A stretch of 64,000 nt of DNA, from positions 2,418,001 to 2,482,000 of the forward strand of contig NZ_HG992749.1 of the NCBI RefSeq assembly GCF_905175385.1, read 5' to 3'. This document shows, piece by piece, positions 47,753 to 58,176 of the stretch. The notes below the pieces were generated by a model. That model did not search any database and was not told where the DNA came from. It worked only from the letters and a program-made list of their open reading frames with translations. The position numbers and the translations under genes were made by a program. Every line of letters starts with the position of its first letter. Positions within the stretch are counted from its first letter, which is position 1. This DNA comes from Vibrio sp. B1FLJ16 (GTDB lineage Bacteria > Pseudomonadota > Gammaproteobacteria > Enterobacterales > Vibrionaceae).

Positions 47753-49318
47753 TTACTTTAAGTAAGCAAAATAGTCTTTCAGGAAGTCGTCAAAACCCAA
47801 TGTATCACTTAGCTCTGCTTTCTTCTGCTTTTCGACTGAATCTGCAACTTCCTGTTCCATTACCTCTTGCGAGTAGTATTGGTAACTGTGGTTGAGGTTG
47901 TCTTCACGATGCTTCATTCCCAGCGAACAACCTACTTTGCCTAAGCCCCCTAACTCTTTGGTTAGCTCCAGCAACTGCCCGGAAATAGTCAACTCAGGGT
48001 TATCTATCCAAGTTGCCAGTTTATCGCAAACCTCCTGATAAGCACGCTCCCCAATAGCTGCATCCATCGCTTCAGCAATTTGACGAAGCTCTGCAAATAC
48101 TCGGTGTGCCCAGTCTTGCAGAGACAGGCGTTCACCCTGACAGCCTATCTGAAGCATCAGACCTTTTTCTCGGCCTGATATAATGACTTTATTCCAGTTA
48201 TCACGCCAACATTCTAATTCACAATTATCCATCGGGTCAGAATCAGATAAAGCTGCCCAAGTCAGGAACAGATCAAGGAAGCGAACCTGCTCTTGTGTAA
48301 TCCCTACAGAACTGAACGGGTTCACGTCCAGAGAGCGGACTTCAATATACTCAACGCCGGCACGGCTTAAAGCTTGTGATGGTTTCTCGCCACTTTTCGC
48401 CACACGTTTCGGACGAATAGGTGCATACAGCTCATTTTCAATTTGAAGGATATTCGAGTTAAGCTGGCGATGTTCGCCATCTACTTTCACACCGATTTTA
48501 GCGAACTCTTCAGATGGTCGATGAATAGCGTCATTCAAGCCTTCCAGGTACTGGTCAATACTATTGAAACCGATCTTTAACGAACTTTGCGCACTATTGG
48601 TGTAGCCAAGATCACTCAGTCTCAGCGATGTCGATTTTGGCAGGTATAGTGTTCCACCTATATTCTCAAACGGTAAATTCGTTTTACGACCTTGAATAAA
48701 AGAACCACATAATGCCGGAGACGCTCCAAAGAAGTACGGGATCATCCAGCCAAAGCGGTAGTAATTGCGGATAAGAGCGAAATAAGCGTCAGACTTTGTT
48801 TCCTGACGAGCTTTATCATCTTGCTCGCCATACAGCGCATCCCAAAATGACTCAGGAAATGAGAAGTTGAAATGCACGCCCGAGATGATTTGCATCAAAC
48901 TGCCGTAACGGCGCTTTAGCCCTTCTCGGTATAACGTTTTCATGCGCGCAGAATTAGAACTGCCGTACTGAGCAAGGTTGATATCATCTTCACTGCCAAC
49001 GTAGCAAGGCATAGAAAGAGGCCACATCTTCTCATCACCCATTTTCGTCTGAGTAAAATGATGTATGTCTTTCAGTTGCGCCATAAGCTCTGGAATATCA
49101 TGAGAAACCGGAGTAATGAATTCTAATAATGACTCAGAGAAATCAGTGGTGATCCACTGGTTCGTGAACGCTGACCCCAGCCCCTCTGGATGAGACGAGG
49201 TTGCAAGACGTCCATCCTGACAATAGCGCAAAGTTTCTCGCTCAACACCACGTCCAAACTGCTTGAATACTTCGGGGTTTGATGCAACTTTTTCCAGTCG
49301 CGCAGCAAAATCAGTCAA
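47753..49318 (-). CDS. gshA: Glutamate-cysteine ligase
   Basis: First step of glutathione synthesis (type 1, proteobacterial). 521 residues, the expected size. Family segments: [26 protein letters not shown] (substrate binding), [17 protein letters not shown], and the C-terminal [15 protein letters not shown]. It is upstream of the lipoprotein gene and luxS; gshA-luxS adjacency is conserved in enterics and vibrios. Its leader holds two or three hairpins (49343-49463). Confidence 0.96.
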   Translation of the reverse strand: MTDFAARLEKVASNPEVFKQFGRGVERETLRYCQDGRLATSSHPEGLGSAFTNQWITTDFSESLLEFITPVSHDIPELMAQLKDIHHFTQTKMGDEKMWPLSMPCYVGSEDDINLAQYGSSNSARMKTLYREGLKRRYGSLMQIISGVHFNFSFPESFWDALYGEQDDKARQETKSDAYFALIRNYYRFGWMIPYFFGASPALCGSFIQGRKTNLPFENIGGTLYLPKSTSLRLSDLGYTNSAQSSLKIGFNSIDQYLEGLNDAIHRPSEEFAKIGVKVDGEHRQLNSNILQIENELYAPIRPKRVAKSGEKPSQALSRAGVEYIEVRSLDVNPFSSVGITQEQVRFLDLFLTWAALSDSDPMDNCELECWRDNWNKVIISGREKGLMLQIGCQGERLSLQDWAHRVFAELRQIAEAMDAAIGERAYQEVCDKLATWIDNPELTISGQLLELTKELGGLGKVGCSLGMKHREDNLNHSYQYYSQEVMEQEVADSVEKQKKAELSDTLGFDDFLKDYFAYLK

Positions 49319-49390
49319 AATGAGGTTCGCTTATATTAGGAGCAGGACACTTATCCATTAAGACAAGTGAAAGCTAAGTTATTGATTATT

Positions 49391-49463
49391 TATTCATCTA
49401 GATAAGTGCCCCTTAAAAAGTCACTTATCTGGATGAATAGCGGAGAGAGAACTCTCCGCTATT
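49391..49463 (-). other. Overlapping hairpins between the M16 peptidase gene and gshA
   Basis: An 18-bp inverted repeat (49391-49408 with 49422-49439, one G-T mismatch) is followed by a perfect 12-bp stem (49436-49447 with 49452-49463). The two share four bases. Neither has a T-run on the minus strand. They lie between two genes on the same strand and may act as RNA protection, termination or attenuation signals. Confidence 0.7.
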
Positions 49464-49474
49464 AGATATGTACT

Positions 49475-52318
49475 CTATCGAATGATTTCAAGCTCTTCTA
49501 CGTCTTTCCCTAACTTTTCTAGCTCAGGACGAAGTGATTTCGCATCCCCGACAACGACGATTTGATAGTCACTTGGATCAAACCATTTTTGTGCCAGAGA
49601 GTTTAGTGTTTGCTTATCCACTTTTTCGACAATAGCATTTCGCTGTTGAAGATAGTCTTTATCCAGGTTGTATTCAAAAATATTACTGATGAGCGCCGCC
49701 TTTTGGGTCGGAGTCTCATACTTCAGTGCATCTTTTTGTCCGACAGCCTGACGCATAAAAGTCAGTTCATCATCAGTCATACCAGATTGAGAGAACTCAT
49801 TCAGTTCATTTTCTATCTCTATGATAGAAGCAACCGTTGAATCCGCACGTACCTGGGCAGTAAATACCACTGAGCCCGTCTCAGGGCTACCGGAAAAGTA
49901 ACCATAGGCACCATATGTGTAACCTTTGTCTTCACGCAGGTTTTGGTTAATACGGCTGTTGAAGTTACCTGATAAGTTAAAGTTCGACAGCTGGCCAAGG
50001 AAAAACTCCCCAGTCGCATCGTATGGTATCCCCTGACGAACCATCATAACAACACTTTGTGGTGCACCCGGCTTATCAACAAGATGAATTTTTTGTTTAC
50101 CTAACTCGGGGATAGTTTGCGGTACATACTTCGGAGCCGCTTCATCCTGCCAGTTCGCCCAGAATGCCAGTTTATTCTCGATATCCTGCTTACTAACATC
50201 GCCTACAACCGCGATCTGAGCGCCATGCGGCGTGTAGTGTGACGCGTAGAAGTCACGAACGTCATTTAAGGTAAGTGCTTTCATTCCGGACATAGTACCG
50301 TCTTTAGGACGAGCGAATGCCGAATCTCCGTAAAGTACCTGGCGGCTAGCTTGTGAAGCCATCCAGCTCGGGCTTTGATGCTCATACACCAACCCTTCCA
50401 GAGCCTGTTCTTTGACGCGGTCAAAATCTTCTTGCTTGAACGCTGGTGATAACAACATTTCTTCAACGATCTTCAGGGTTGGCTCTAAGTTTTTCTCTAG
50501 GGCTGAAACACTGATGTTTGTCGTGTAACCAGACGCACCGACAGATATCGAGCTTCCTAGCTTATCCAGCTCAGCATGGATTTCTTCCATACTGCGCTTG
50601 GTTGTGCCTTCCTGAAGCATTGAGGCAGTTAATTGCGCCAATCCTTCTTTACCTTTCTCAACATAGCGTGTACCAGCAGGCAGACTGAATTGCATCATAA
50701 CGGTTGGCGTTTCACTGCTCACAGTGCCTAAAAGTTCAGAACCATTGTCAAACTGAACTTCATACAAATCAGGCATCGTTGCTTTTACCGGCTCACCAAC
50801 AGGTGGCTGTACGGAACGATCAAAGTCGTCAGTGGCAACACGATAAGCAAGTTGATCATCAGTAATCTTTTTATATTCTGGCAACGTGCGTTCTGGTGTC
50901 ACGAACGTCGCAGACTTGACCGCCAGATTTGTTTTTCCGGTTGGTACAACGCTTAAGGTTACCTTAGATTTACCCTGAATAAAGTCTTGATAGACTTTAT
51001 CGACTGAGTCTGGCGTTACCGCACGAATTTGCTCCAGCTGTTTCTCAATCAAGTCCGGCTGGCCAAAGAAGGTCTCATTAGATGCTAGCTGTGTCACTTT
51101 ACCCTGAACACTTTCCAGAGCAAAAATCGCATCTGCTTCAGCTTTACCTGTTAGCTGCTCAAGACGCTCGTTTGTTACACCCTGTTCGGAAAACTGAGTC
51201 AAAGACTGCATGACTTCATCATAAAGCTTAGAGAGGTCACCCTTACTACCAGAATCTCCCATCGCATAAACATAGAAAGCACAAGCCAGCTCAGAACAAC
51301 TATGGAATGAGCCTGCATCCACAGCCTTCTGGGTTTTGACAAGATCTTGGTACAACATGCTATTAGTGCCACCACCAAGAACTTCAGCTAAGGTATCAAG
51401 TGACGCCTGGCTCTCTTCGCCACTGTAAGTGGTTGGCCATGCGATCATCACCATTGGCTGCTGAATTCGGTCTTCTAAAGTAATGAATTTACTTTCGCTC
51501 AGTTTAGCAGGCTGCTTTGGTGCGTTTTCTACTTCGGGGCCACGCGGGATTGAGCCGAAGTACTTATTGATCCAGTTCAGAGTCTGCTCAACATCAAGAT
51601 CACCACCTATAGTCAGGGTCGCGTTATTCGGTCCGTACCAGCGTAGGAAGAAAGCTTTAAGATCGTTCACATCAACGCGATCTAAGTCTTCCACATACCC
51701 AATGGTTTGCCATGAATAAGGGTGACCTTCTGGATATAGCGCTTCAGATATACGCTCCCAGACCAGCCCATAAGGGCGATTATCATAACGTTGGGCACGT
51801 TCGTTTTTAACCGTTGAGCGCTGAATCTCAAACTTATGCTGCGACACCGCATCAAGCAGGAATCCCATGCGATCGGACTCCAGCCAGAGCATTTTTTCTA
51901 GTTGATTAGCAGGTACGGTTTCAAAGTAATTCGTACGGTCTCGGTTGGTCGTGCCATTTAACGTACCACCAGCCTCAGTAATGATTTTGAAATGCTCTTG
52001 ATCACCTACGTTCTCAGAGCCCTGGAACATCATGTGCTCAAAGAAGTGCGCGAATCCAGACTTACCGATTTCTTCACGAGCAGAGCCAACATGGTAAGTC
52101 ACATCCACATGAACCAGCGGGTCGGAGTCTTCTGGCGCCAGAATGACGGTCAGCCCATTATCAAGTTTATATTTCTGGTATGGGATTTTAACTTTGCCTT
52201 CTTCTGCTTTTGATGATTCAACGAAAGTGACCCCGTCAGGCAGCGATGAAACCGGGGCTTGTGATGCACAGCCCGTGATCACAATAAGTGAGCACGCGCC
52301 AACCCAAAACATTCTCAT
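49475..52318 (-). CDS. M16 family zinc metallopeptidase, lipoprotein
   Basis: 947-residue pitrilysin-type peptidase. I start at the ATG at 52318 (MRMFWVGACSL), seven bases after AAGGAAAAG; an open frame reaches 52384 but would overlap yqaA and hide the signal. The lipobox VITGC gives Cys17. The inverted zinc motif HFFEH (His91, Glu94, His95) with a downstream Glu is in the first M16 half. The second half is the inactive M16 copy. It should be anchored in the periplasm and degrade peptides or misfolded proteins. Confidence 0.92.
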   Translation of the reverse strand: MRMFWVGACSLIVITGCASQAPVSSLPDGVTFVESSKAEEGKVKIPYQKYKLDNGLTVILAPEDSDPLVHVDVTYHVGSAREEIGKSGFAHFFEHMMFQGSENVGDQEHFKIITEAGGTLNGTTNRDRTNYFETVPANQLEKMLWLESDRMGFLLDAVSQHKFEIQRSTVKNERAQRYDNRPYGLVWERISEALYPEGHPYSWQTIGYVEDLDRVDVNDLKAFFLRWYGPNNATLTIGGDLDVEQTLNWINKYFGSIPRGPEVENAPKQPAKLSESKFITLEDRIQQPMVMIAWPTTYSGEESQASLDTLAEVLGGGTNSMLYQDLVKTQKAVDAGSFHSCSELACAFYVYAMGDSGSKGDLSKLYDEVMQSLTQFSEQGVTNERLEQLTGKAEADAIFALESVQGKVTQLASNETFFGQPDLIEKQLEQIRAVTPDSVDKVYQDFIQGKSKVTLSVVPTGKTNLAVKSATFVTPERTLPEYKKITDDQLAYRVATDDFDRSVQPPVGEPVKATMPDLYEVQFDNGSELLGTVSSETPTVMMQFSLPAGTRYVEKGKEGLAQLTASMLQEGTTKRSMEEIHAELDKLGSSISVGASGYTTNISVSALEKNLEPTLKIVEEMLLSPAFKQEDFDRVKEQALEGLVYEHQSPSWMASQASRQVLYGDSAFARPKDGTMSGMKALTLNDVRDFYASHYTPHGAQIAVVGDVSKQDIENKLAFWANWQDEAAPKYVPQTIPELGKQKIHLVDKPGAPQSVVMMVRQGIPYDATGEFFLGQLSNFNLSGNFNSRINQNLREDKGYTYGAYGYFSGSPETGSVVFTAQVRADSTVASIIEIENELNEFSQSGMTDDELTFMRQAVGQKDALKYETPTQKAALISNIFEYNLDKDYLQQRNAIVEKVDKQTLNSLAQKWFDPSDYQIVVVGDAKSLRPELEKLGKDVEELEIIR

Positions 52319-52328
52319 GTACTTTTCC

Positions 52329-52790
52329 TTAAAATAATCCGAGATAGATGGCGGCCAGAAGGCTATATCTAGCGGCCTTTCCAAAAAATATGAGTATTAG
52401 ACATGGCAGAAATTTCATCCTTAACCATCCTGCCGCTAAACACAACGGATCACCCACAACAGGTAACCAGCTGAAAAATAAAGCCCAGTAACCATATTTA
52501 GATAGCCAATTTAACGCCATGTGGCCATGTTTGTCTTGCTGGGTTTTATTTGGAATCCATAATCCAAGCCAGTAGTTAGTTAAACCACCTAAAGTATTGC
52601 CTATTGTGGCGACGAGAATTACGGAAGAGATGGAATATTGATTTAAAGAGAGTGTGGCAATCAAGCCTGCCTCAGAGCCACCCGGTAACAAGGTGGCACT
52701 GAGAAAGCCAGTCATGAAAAGCACCCACAATGCGGAATCAGAAAACCAGTGTGCTAAGTTTTCAAAACTGGCATTGAATGCTTCTAGCAT
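52329..52790 (-). CDS. yqaA: YqaA family membrane protein (DedA/SNARE-associated type)
   Basis: 153-residue inner-membrane protein. Family features are GFLSATLLPGGSEAGL (re-entrant loop) and GNTLGGLTNYWLG, with WLPVVGDPLCLAAGWLRM at the end. DedA-superfamily members move lipids or support proton-dependent transport; the role of YqaA is unknown. It overlaps the upstream oxidoreductase gene by 7 bases and ends 11 bases before the M16 peptidase start, so it is probably co-transcribed with both. Confidence 0.88.
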   Translation of the reverse strand: MLEAFNASFENLAHWFSDSALWVLFMTGFLSATLLPGGSEAGLIATLSLNQYSISSVILVATIGNTLGGLTNYWLGLWIPNKTQQDKHGHMALNWLSKYGYWALFFSWLPVVGDPLCLAAGWLRMKFLPCLILIFFGKAARYSLLAAIYLGLF

Positions 52791-53734
52791 GTCATATCAA
52801 GCAATACCTTGCCTCTGGTTCGCCCAGATTCCACTTGTTCGTGCGCTGCGATAACTTCATTCATCGGGTAGATGTGTTGCACCTCTGGCTTTAGTAATCC
52901 GACATCAGCCATATACATCAAAGAGTCTAGCTGCTCCGGTGCAGGCTCAACTAACATGCCACTTGCTTCTATACCTAACTGTTTCGCCTGATCACAAATC
53001 ATTTCGGCGGTAATCGTCGGCACGGTGATAACTCGTGCGCTAGGTTTTAAACATTTGAGAGCGTCCAGCGCAGCATCGCCACCTACTAAATCAATCAAAA
53101 CATCTATATCTTCAACACGTTCTGACACTGGCCCTAACTGATAGTTCACTGCATGCACGCCAAATGACGAGAGAAAATCCACATTTCGTTCGCTGCAAGT
53201 TGTAAAGACTTCCGCTTTGCTTGCTACTGCCAGTTGCACTGCGATATGCCCTACGCCACCAGCCCCGGCAAGAATTAGCACACGATCACTCTCGGTGACA
53301 TTGGCTTTACTCAAGGCCTGAACTGCTGTTTGGCCAGCGAGAGGAAGTACGGCTGCAGAATCTAACGTTACATTACTTGGAACGTGGCTTAGCTCTGATT
53401 CAGGTACGCACACATACTGACTGTAACCACCACCTTTTACCGGGAAGCCAATAAAACCAGCCACTTTATCTCCGACAGCAAATTGGGATGTCTGCTCACC
53501 ACAGGAGACGACCTCTCCGGAAATGTCATAACCCGGAACCCACGGTAACTTGTCTTTATTCTGAGCAGCAGCCCAACCAAGCCCGGCTCGCGTCTTTACA
53601 TCGATAGGGTTCACACCAGAGAAAAAGACTTTAACCAAGACTTCTCCTACTTTTGGTGTTGGTGTCGGTGCATGTTGAACTGCAAGTACGTTTACGTCGC
53701 CAAATTCAGTGATGACAATCTGTTTATGATCCAT
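52784..53734 (-). CDS. Zinc-free alcohol dehydrogenase / quinone oxidoreductase family protein
   Basis: 316-residue MDR-superfamily reductase. I start at the ATG at 53734 (MDHKQIVITEFGD), behind AAGGA; the longer frame to 53794 runs over a terminator. Seen are the GroES-like N-terminal part (SGVNPIDVKTRAGLG), GYDISGEV, and the NADPH-binding loop LAGAGGVGHIAVQLA. Zinc-ligand cysteines of true ADHs are missing, so a quinone or enone reductase is likely. Substrate unknown. Confidence 0.88.
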   Translation of the reverse strand: MDHKQIVITEFGDVNVLAVQHAPTPTPKVGEVLVKVFFSGVNPIDVKTRAGLGWAAAQNKDKLPWVPGYDISGEVVSCGEQTSQFAVGDKVAGFIGFPVKGGGYSQYVCVPESELSHVPSNVTLDSAAVLPLAGQTAVQALSKANVTESDRVLILAGAGGVGHIAVQLAVASKAEVFTTCSERNVDFLSSFGVHAVNYQLGPVSERVEDIDVLIDLVGGDAALDALKCLKPSARVITVPTITAEMICDQAKQLGIEASGMLVEPAPEQLDSLMYMADVGLLKPEVQHIYPMNEVIAAHEQVESGRTRGKVLLDMTC

Positions 53735-53753
53735 AACCCATTTCCTTAGAGAT

Positions 53754-53783
53754 AAAAAAAGGGATGCCGAAGCATCCCTTTGA
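53754..53783 (-). terminator. Terminator after oadB
   Basis: On the minus strand AAAGGGATGC-TTCG-GCATCCCTTT is followed by a T-run. It has the very stable TTCG tetraloop and separates oadGAB from the downstream oxidoreductase gene. Confidence 0.95.
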
Positions 53784-53881
53784 CTATAAACCATTTTGTT
53801 TGATGAAGTTAATGGCTGCTACGTATTTTAGTGGATAATTTTATCTCCAGCACAAACGTAGGATTTACGTGTTACAAAGAT

Positions 53882-55012
53882 CTACCCTACCAAGGCAAGG
53901 AGGATACCAGCAGCAACTGCCGAACCAAGAACACCAGCCACATTTGGCCCCATAGCATGCATCAACAAGAAGTTTTGCGGGTTTGCATCCAAGCCAACCT
54001 TATTTACTACCCGTGCTGCCATCGGCACTGCAGATACACCAGCAGCACCAATCAGCGGGTTGATGTCTTCTTTCGAGAACTTGTTCAGCAACTTCGCCAT
54101 CAGAACCCCCGCTGCGGTACCAATACTAAATGCTACCGCACCCAGAGCTAAGATACCCAGCGTTTCTAAGTTCAAGAACTTATCAGCCTGTAGCTTAGAA
54201 CCAACACCTAGACCGAGGAAGATCGTAACCATATTGATAAGCTCGTTCTGTGCTGTTTTCGACAGACGATCCACAACACCCGCTTCACGCATCAAGTTAC
54301 CAAGACAGAACATCCCGACTAATGGCGTCGCTGAAGGTAAGAACAGAATGGTCATCAGGAGTACAGCGAGCGGGAAAATAACCTTTTCCCATTTACCCAC
54401 ATGGCGCAGTTGAGCCATTTTTACCTGACGCTCTTCTTTCGTCGTCAAAGCCTTCATGATTGGTGGTTGGATAATCGGTACCAGCGCCATATAACTGTAC
54501 GCAGCTACTGCAATAGCACCAAGCAGATCCGGAGACAGTTTACTTGCCAGGAAAATAGCTGTCGGACCATCAGCGCCACCGATAATCGCGATTGACGATG
54601 CATCGGCCATGCTAAATTCCATGCCCGGTACATAGTTCAGTAAAATCGCGCCAAACAGCGTTGCAAAAATACCAAATTGCGCAGCGGCACCTAACCAAAG
54701 CGTTTTTGGATTCGCAATCAGAGCTCCGAAGTCCGTCATCGCACCAACGCCCATAAAGATCAATAGCGGGAAAACGCCCGTCTCGATCCCGATGTAATAC
54801 ACGTAGTACAACAAACCACCCGGCTCAGTGAAGCCAGCGTTGGGAATGTTAGCCAAAATAGCGCCAAACCCGATAGGAAGTAGAAGCAAGGGTTCAAAGC
54901 CCTTTCTGATCGCTAAGAACAGCAGAGTACAACCGACCAGCATCATACAAATTTGGCCAAACTCAAAGTTAGCGATCCCTGTCTCTGACCACAGGGTCAT
55001 CAATCCGTCCAT
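53882..55012 (-). CDS. oadB: Oxaloacetate decarboxylase beta subunit (Na+ pump)
   Basis: Integral membrane subunit that decarboxylates carboxybiotin and exports Na+. 376 residues with nine or so hydrophobic segments. Signatures include [30 protein letters not shown] and the conserved [25 protein letters not shown], whose Asp is essential in Klebsiella OadB. It is last in oadG-oadA-oadB, 9 bases after oadA. Shorter than the 433-residue Klebsiella protein but with all core motifs. Confidence 0.95.
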   Translation of the reverse strand: MDGLMTLWSETGIANFEFGQICMMLVGCTLLFLAIRKGFEPLLLLPIGFGAILANIPNAGFTEPGGLLYYVYYIGIETGVFPLLIFMGVGAMTDFGALIANPKTLWLGAAAQFGIFATLFGAILLNYVPGMEFSMADASSIAIIGGADGPTAIFLASKLSPDLLGAIAVAAYSYMALVPIIQPPIMKALTTKEERQVKMAQLRHVGKWEKVIFPLAVLLMTILFLPSATPLVGMFCLGNLMREAGVVDRLSKTAQNELINMVTIFLGLGVGSKLQADKFLNLETLGILALGAVAFSIGTAAGVLMAKLLNKFSKEDINPLIGAAGVSAVPMAARVVNKVGLDANPQNFLLMHAMGPNVAGVLGSAVAAGILLALVG

Positions 55013-55021
55013 GATACTCCC

Positions 55022-56809
55022 TTACGCCAGGCTAAGAAGAGGAGAACCGACGGTCACGGCATCACCTTCTTTAACGTTCAACTCCTGAACGATACCACCA
55101 CGAGCAGCACGTACTTCTGTTTCCATCTTCATCGCTTCAAGGATCAGCAAGACATCCCCCTCAGCAACCTCAGCGCCCAGCTGAACATTAACTTTAAAGA
55201 TGTTGCCTGCAAGAGGTGCTGGTACCAGTTCAGCGGAAGCGCTCACTGGCGCAGCAGGAGCTGTCTGTTTTGCTGGTGCAGATGATGGTGTTACAGATGT
55301 CAGCTCACCTTGCGGGCCAACTTCCACATCATAAACCTGGCCATCAACACGAACGCTGTAAGTTTCTACACCACCAGCAGCCTGAGCTACAGGCGCAGTT
55401 GCCGCAGGTTTCGCTGCTTCTATAGTAGGAGCTGGTTCAAAGGCTTCCGGATTGCCTCTGTTTTTCAGGAACTTCAGGCCAACTTGAGGGAACAGTGCAT
55501 ACGTCAGTACATCATCAACTCGCTCACTTGCCAGCTTAATACCTTCTGCCTGTGCTTTGTCCATCAAATCAACCGTCAGCGTCTCCATTTCAGCTTCGAG
55601 CAGATCGGCCGGACGACACGTGATCGGCTCTTTACCTTCAAGCACTTTAGCTTGCAGCTCAGCATTGACAGCAGCAGGGGCCTCACCATATTCACCTTTC
55701 AACAGACCTGCTGTTTCTTTGGTTATGCTCTTATAGCGCTCGCCGGTAAGAACATTGATCACAGCCTGAGTACCAACGATTTGTGATGTCGGAGTCACCA
55801 ATGGAATAAAGCCAAGATCTTCACGAACGCGAGGGATCTCTTCTAACACTTCATCAATACGATCAGCAGCACCTTGCTCTTTAAGCTGACCTTCCATGTT
55901 AGTTAACATTCCACCTGGAACCTGAGCAATCAAAATACGTGAGTCTACACCTTTCAACTGCCCTTCCCACTTGGCATATTTCTTACGAACCTCACGGAAG
56001 TAAGCGGCAATTGGCTCAATCTCTTCCAGTTTCAAGTTGGTATCACGCTCAGTCCCTTGCAGCATTGCAACCACAGTTTCTGTTGGGGTGTGACCGTAAG
56101 TGCTGCTCATGGATGAAATGGCAGTATCAAGAATGTCTATACCCGCTTCAACTGCTTTCACAGCCGTAGCCGTGGACAGACCGGTTGTAGCATGACAGTG
56201 CAGTGCCAGCGGAACATCACAAGAAGCTTTAATGCGTGTGATTAACTCTTCCGCTTCGTACGGCTTCAACAGACCTGACATATCTTTAATACATAAAGAG
56301 TGACAACCTAAATCTTCAAGTCGTTTCGCTAAGTCAACCCAGGTATCAGCATTATGTACAGGGCTGGTTGTGTAAGACAGCGTACCCTGGGCGTGAGCAC
56401 CAACATCCACTGTTGCTTTCACGGCCTTCTGGAAGTTCCGCACGTCATTCATAGCATCAAAAATACGGAAAACATCCATACCGTTTGCATGGGCACGTTC
56501 AACAAACTTCTCTACTACATCGTCGGCATAATGGCGGTATCCTAAAAGGTTTTGACCACGCAGTAGCATTTGCATCGGTGTATTAGGCATCGCTTTCTTC
56601 AGCTCTCGTAAGCGCTCCCAAGGATCTTCCCCTAGGAATCGAATACAAGAGTCAAAGGTTGCTCCACCCCAAGTCTCTAAAGACCAGTATCCAATCTTAT
56701 CCAGTTCAGCTGCAATCGGCAGCATATCTTCAATACGCATGCGCGTAGCAAACAATGATTGATGGGCATCTCGAAGAACCACATCAGTAATAGCTAGTGG
56801 TTTAGACAT
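55022..56809 (-). CDS. oadA: Oxaloacetate decarboxylase alpha subunit (biotin protein)
   Basis: Carboxyltransferase plus biotin carrier of the Na+-pumping decarboxylase. 595 residues: an N-terminal TIM barrel ([19 protein letters not shown], metal ligands including HCHATTGL), a linker rich in Ala/Pro (about 470-525), and a biotinyl domain with EAMKMET near the C-terminus. It feeds carboxybiotin to OadB. Gene order oadG-oadA-oadB is the standard one. Confidence 0.96.
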   Translation of the reverse strand: MSKPLAITDVVLRDAHQSLFATRMRIEDMLPIAAELDKIGYWSLETWGGATFDSCIRFLGEDPWERLRELKKAMPNTPMQMLLRGQNLLGYRHYADDVVEKFVERAHANGMDVFRIFDAMNDVRNFQKAVKATVDVGAHAQGTLSYTTSPVHNADTWVDLAKRLEDLGCHSLCIKDMSGLLKPYEAEELITRIKASCDVPLALHCHATTGLSTATAVKAVEAGIDILDTAISSMSSTYGHTPTETVVAMLQGTERDTNLKLEEIEPIAAYFREVRKKYAKWEGQLKGVDSRILIAQVPGGMLTNMEGQLKEQGAADRIDEVLEEIPRVREDLGFIPLVTPTSQIVGTQAVINVLTGERYKSITKETAGLLKGEYGEAPAAVNAELQAKVLEGKEPITCRPADLLEAEMETLTVDLMDKAQAEGIKLASERVDDVLTYALFPQVGLKFLKNRGNPEAFEPAPTIEAAKPAATAPVAQAAGGVETYSVRVDGQVYDVEVGPQGELTSVTPSSAPAKQTAPAAPVSASAELVPAPLAGNIFKVNVQLGAEVAEGDVLLILEAMKMETEVRAARGGIVQELNVKEGDAVTVGSPLLSLA

Positions 56810-56840
56810 ACTATTAAACTCCTTTTTAATCCTATTTCGG

Positions 56841-57098
56841 CTACTTGACGACAGAGGCGCGATGTTTATGAATCGCAGCTGAGATCGCCGCCACGACTTG
56901 TGGACTAACAGCTGAAGAGGTTGATTGAATATTTGTTTTTGTTTTAGGTGCAGCGATCGGCTCTAGTACTTCTTCTGGCACTAGTTTCGACATTAGCCGA
57001 ACGAGATATACAAGAATTGTGAGGAAAATAAATACGACCGCCATCCCCGTAATCATGAGGGTGGCCGCATCTACTAGCAGGCTTCCTATATTAATCAT
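56841..57098 (-). CDS. oadG: Oxaloacetate decarboxylase gamma subunit
   Basis: Small membrane subunit that holds the complex together and, in relatives, binds Zn2+ through its C-terminal tail. 85 residues from the ATG at 57098 ([23 protein letters not shown]), which follows GGAAG; a further ATG at 57119 would add seven residues in front of this typical N-terminus. One membrane helix, then an Ala/Thr/Pro linker and the tail [12 protein letters not shown] with two His. Confidence 0.93.
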   Translation of the reverse strand: MINIGSLLVDAATLMITGMAVVFIFLTILVYLVRLMSKLVPEEVLEPIAAPKTKTNIQSTSSAVSPQVVAAISAAIHKHRASVVK

Positions 57099-57522
57099 GT
57101 TGCTTCCTTTCTTTGTCATCCTGACAAATGCAGAACTTTATTAGTGATAAATCCCGACCAATGGATTATCTCGATTGGTTAAATTTTGTCAATTTTGTTT
57201 AAGGAAGGTTGGTATAAACCCCTACGAATGATCATTTATTCACCACCCAGGTCACACTTCGCGTGCAAGCTGTAGGAAAAAGTCACTGATTAATCCGTAG
57301 TCAGGGTAGTAGAAAGAGTGTGTGAAAATTGCGATTAAGGTTTAAAAAAGAGACACAAAACAATTAAATAACATTAAAAAAACAATCTGTTATCAACTAA
57401 TGAATGGAATACGAAATCGTTAGACGGAGTATAAGAACCCACCTCAATGACAGTTCGTTCTTTTGAGACAGGCTCCGATCGGCGTAGCAGAAAGAATCCA
57501 ATTATATTAATAGCTTAATTCT
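57099..57522. promoter_or_regulatory. Non-coding region upstream of oadG
   Basis: 424 bases between oadG and the CsgD-like regulator gene, which point the same way. It should contain the oad promoter and the end of the regulator transcript. An inverted repeat ACCAAT-N11-ATTGGT at 57157-57179 is visible; no ORF and no obvious intrinsic terminator. Confidence 0.5.
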
Positions 57523-58176
57523 CTACTGAGCGGTTAGCCTCCCATCCACCTTCGTCATTTTTATTGCATCATGCCGAGAATGAACATCGAGCTTTTTGTA
57601 AAGCTTGTAGATATGGCTCTTTACCGTACTCTCAGATAAAAACAGCTGGGATGCTATCTGCTGATTTGAAATACCATGAGCGAGTAATTCTAATATCTGA
57701 CGTTCACGACTGGTAAGGTCATCATAGTCGCGATCTTGTACCATGCTTGAGTGTCGGTAGTGGCAGACCATTCTTTCTAAATAAACTCTTGGTAACCATA
57801 AACCTCCGTCTAATATGTACTCGACCCCCTCAGTTATATGAGCGACTGATGCGTTTTTCAGAAGAACTCCTTTTAGGAGCTTCCATTTAAAAAGATCAGT
57901 CTGTATTGATCCCGTTGGTACATTGTGAATCAATAAAGGCCAATCGAACAAATCAAAAGCGGGTAAAGTCCCTCGAGACTCATGCTGACGCATAAAATCA
58001 TATTCAACAAAAACTAGGTCAACAGTTAAAGTGTGACTACGGCATACAACCTCTTCTGGCAATAAGGTTTGTACATTAACATTTGGAATAGACGACAGTT
58101 GCTTCTCGATCAAACTGCTTTGGAGACTTTTTTCCGCAAGCAAGATAACGTGCTTGGTTCTCATTCTTTTCACCAT
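57523..58176 (-). CDS. CsgD/VpsT-like LuxR-family transcriptional regulator
   Basis: 217-residue regulator: a receiver-like N-terminal domain (about 8-125) and a LuxR-type helix-turn-helix (LTSRERQILELLAHGISNQQ, SESTVKSHIYKLYKKL at about 154-196). At 127-130 it has WLPR, matching the W[F/L/M][T/S]R c-di-GMP motif of VpsT except for Pro in place of Thr/Ser. Family members CsgD and VpsT switch on curli and vps matrix genes. It is divergent from the secreted repeat-protein operon, so that is its likely target. The upstream oadG is on the same strand but unlikely to be related. Confidence 0.85.
   Translation of the reverse strand: MVKRMRTKHVILLAEKSLQSSLIEKQLSSIPNVNVQTLLPEEVVCRSHTLTVDLVFVEYDFMRQHESRGTLPAFDLFDWPLLIHNVPTGSIQTDLFKWKLLKGVLLKNASVAHITEGVEYILDGGLWLPRVYLERMVCHYRHSSMVQDRDYDDLTSRERQILELLAHGISNQQIASQLFLSESTVKSHIYKLYKKLDVHSRHDAIKMTKVDGRLTAQ

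Noticed and set aside
53734..53794. Longer N-terminus for the quinone oxidoreductase-like protein
   Set aside because: It would be translated through the oadB terminator hairpin and adds residues absent from the family.
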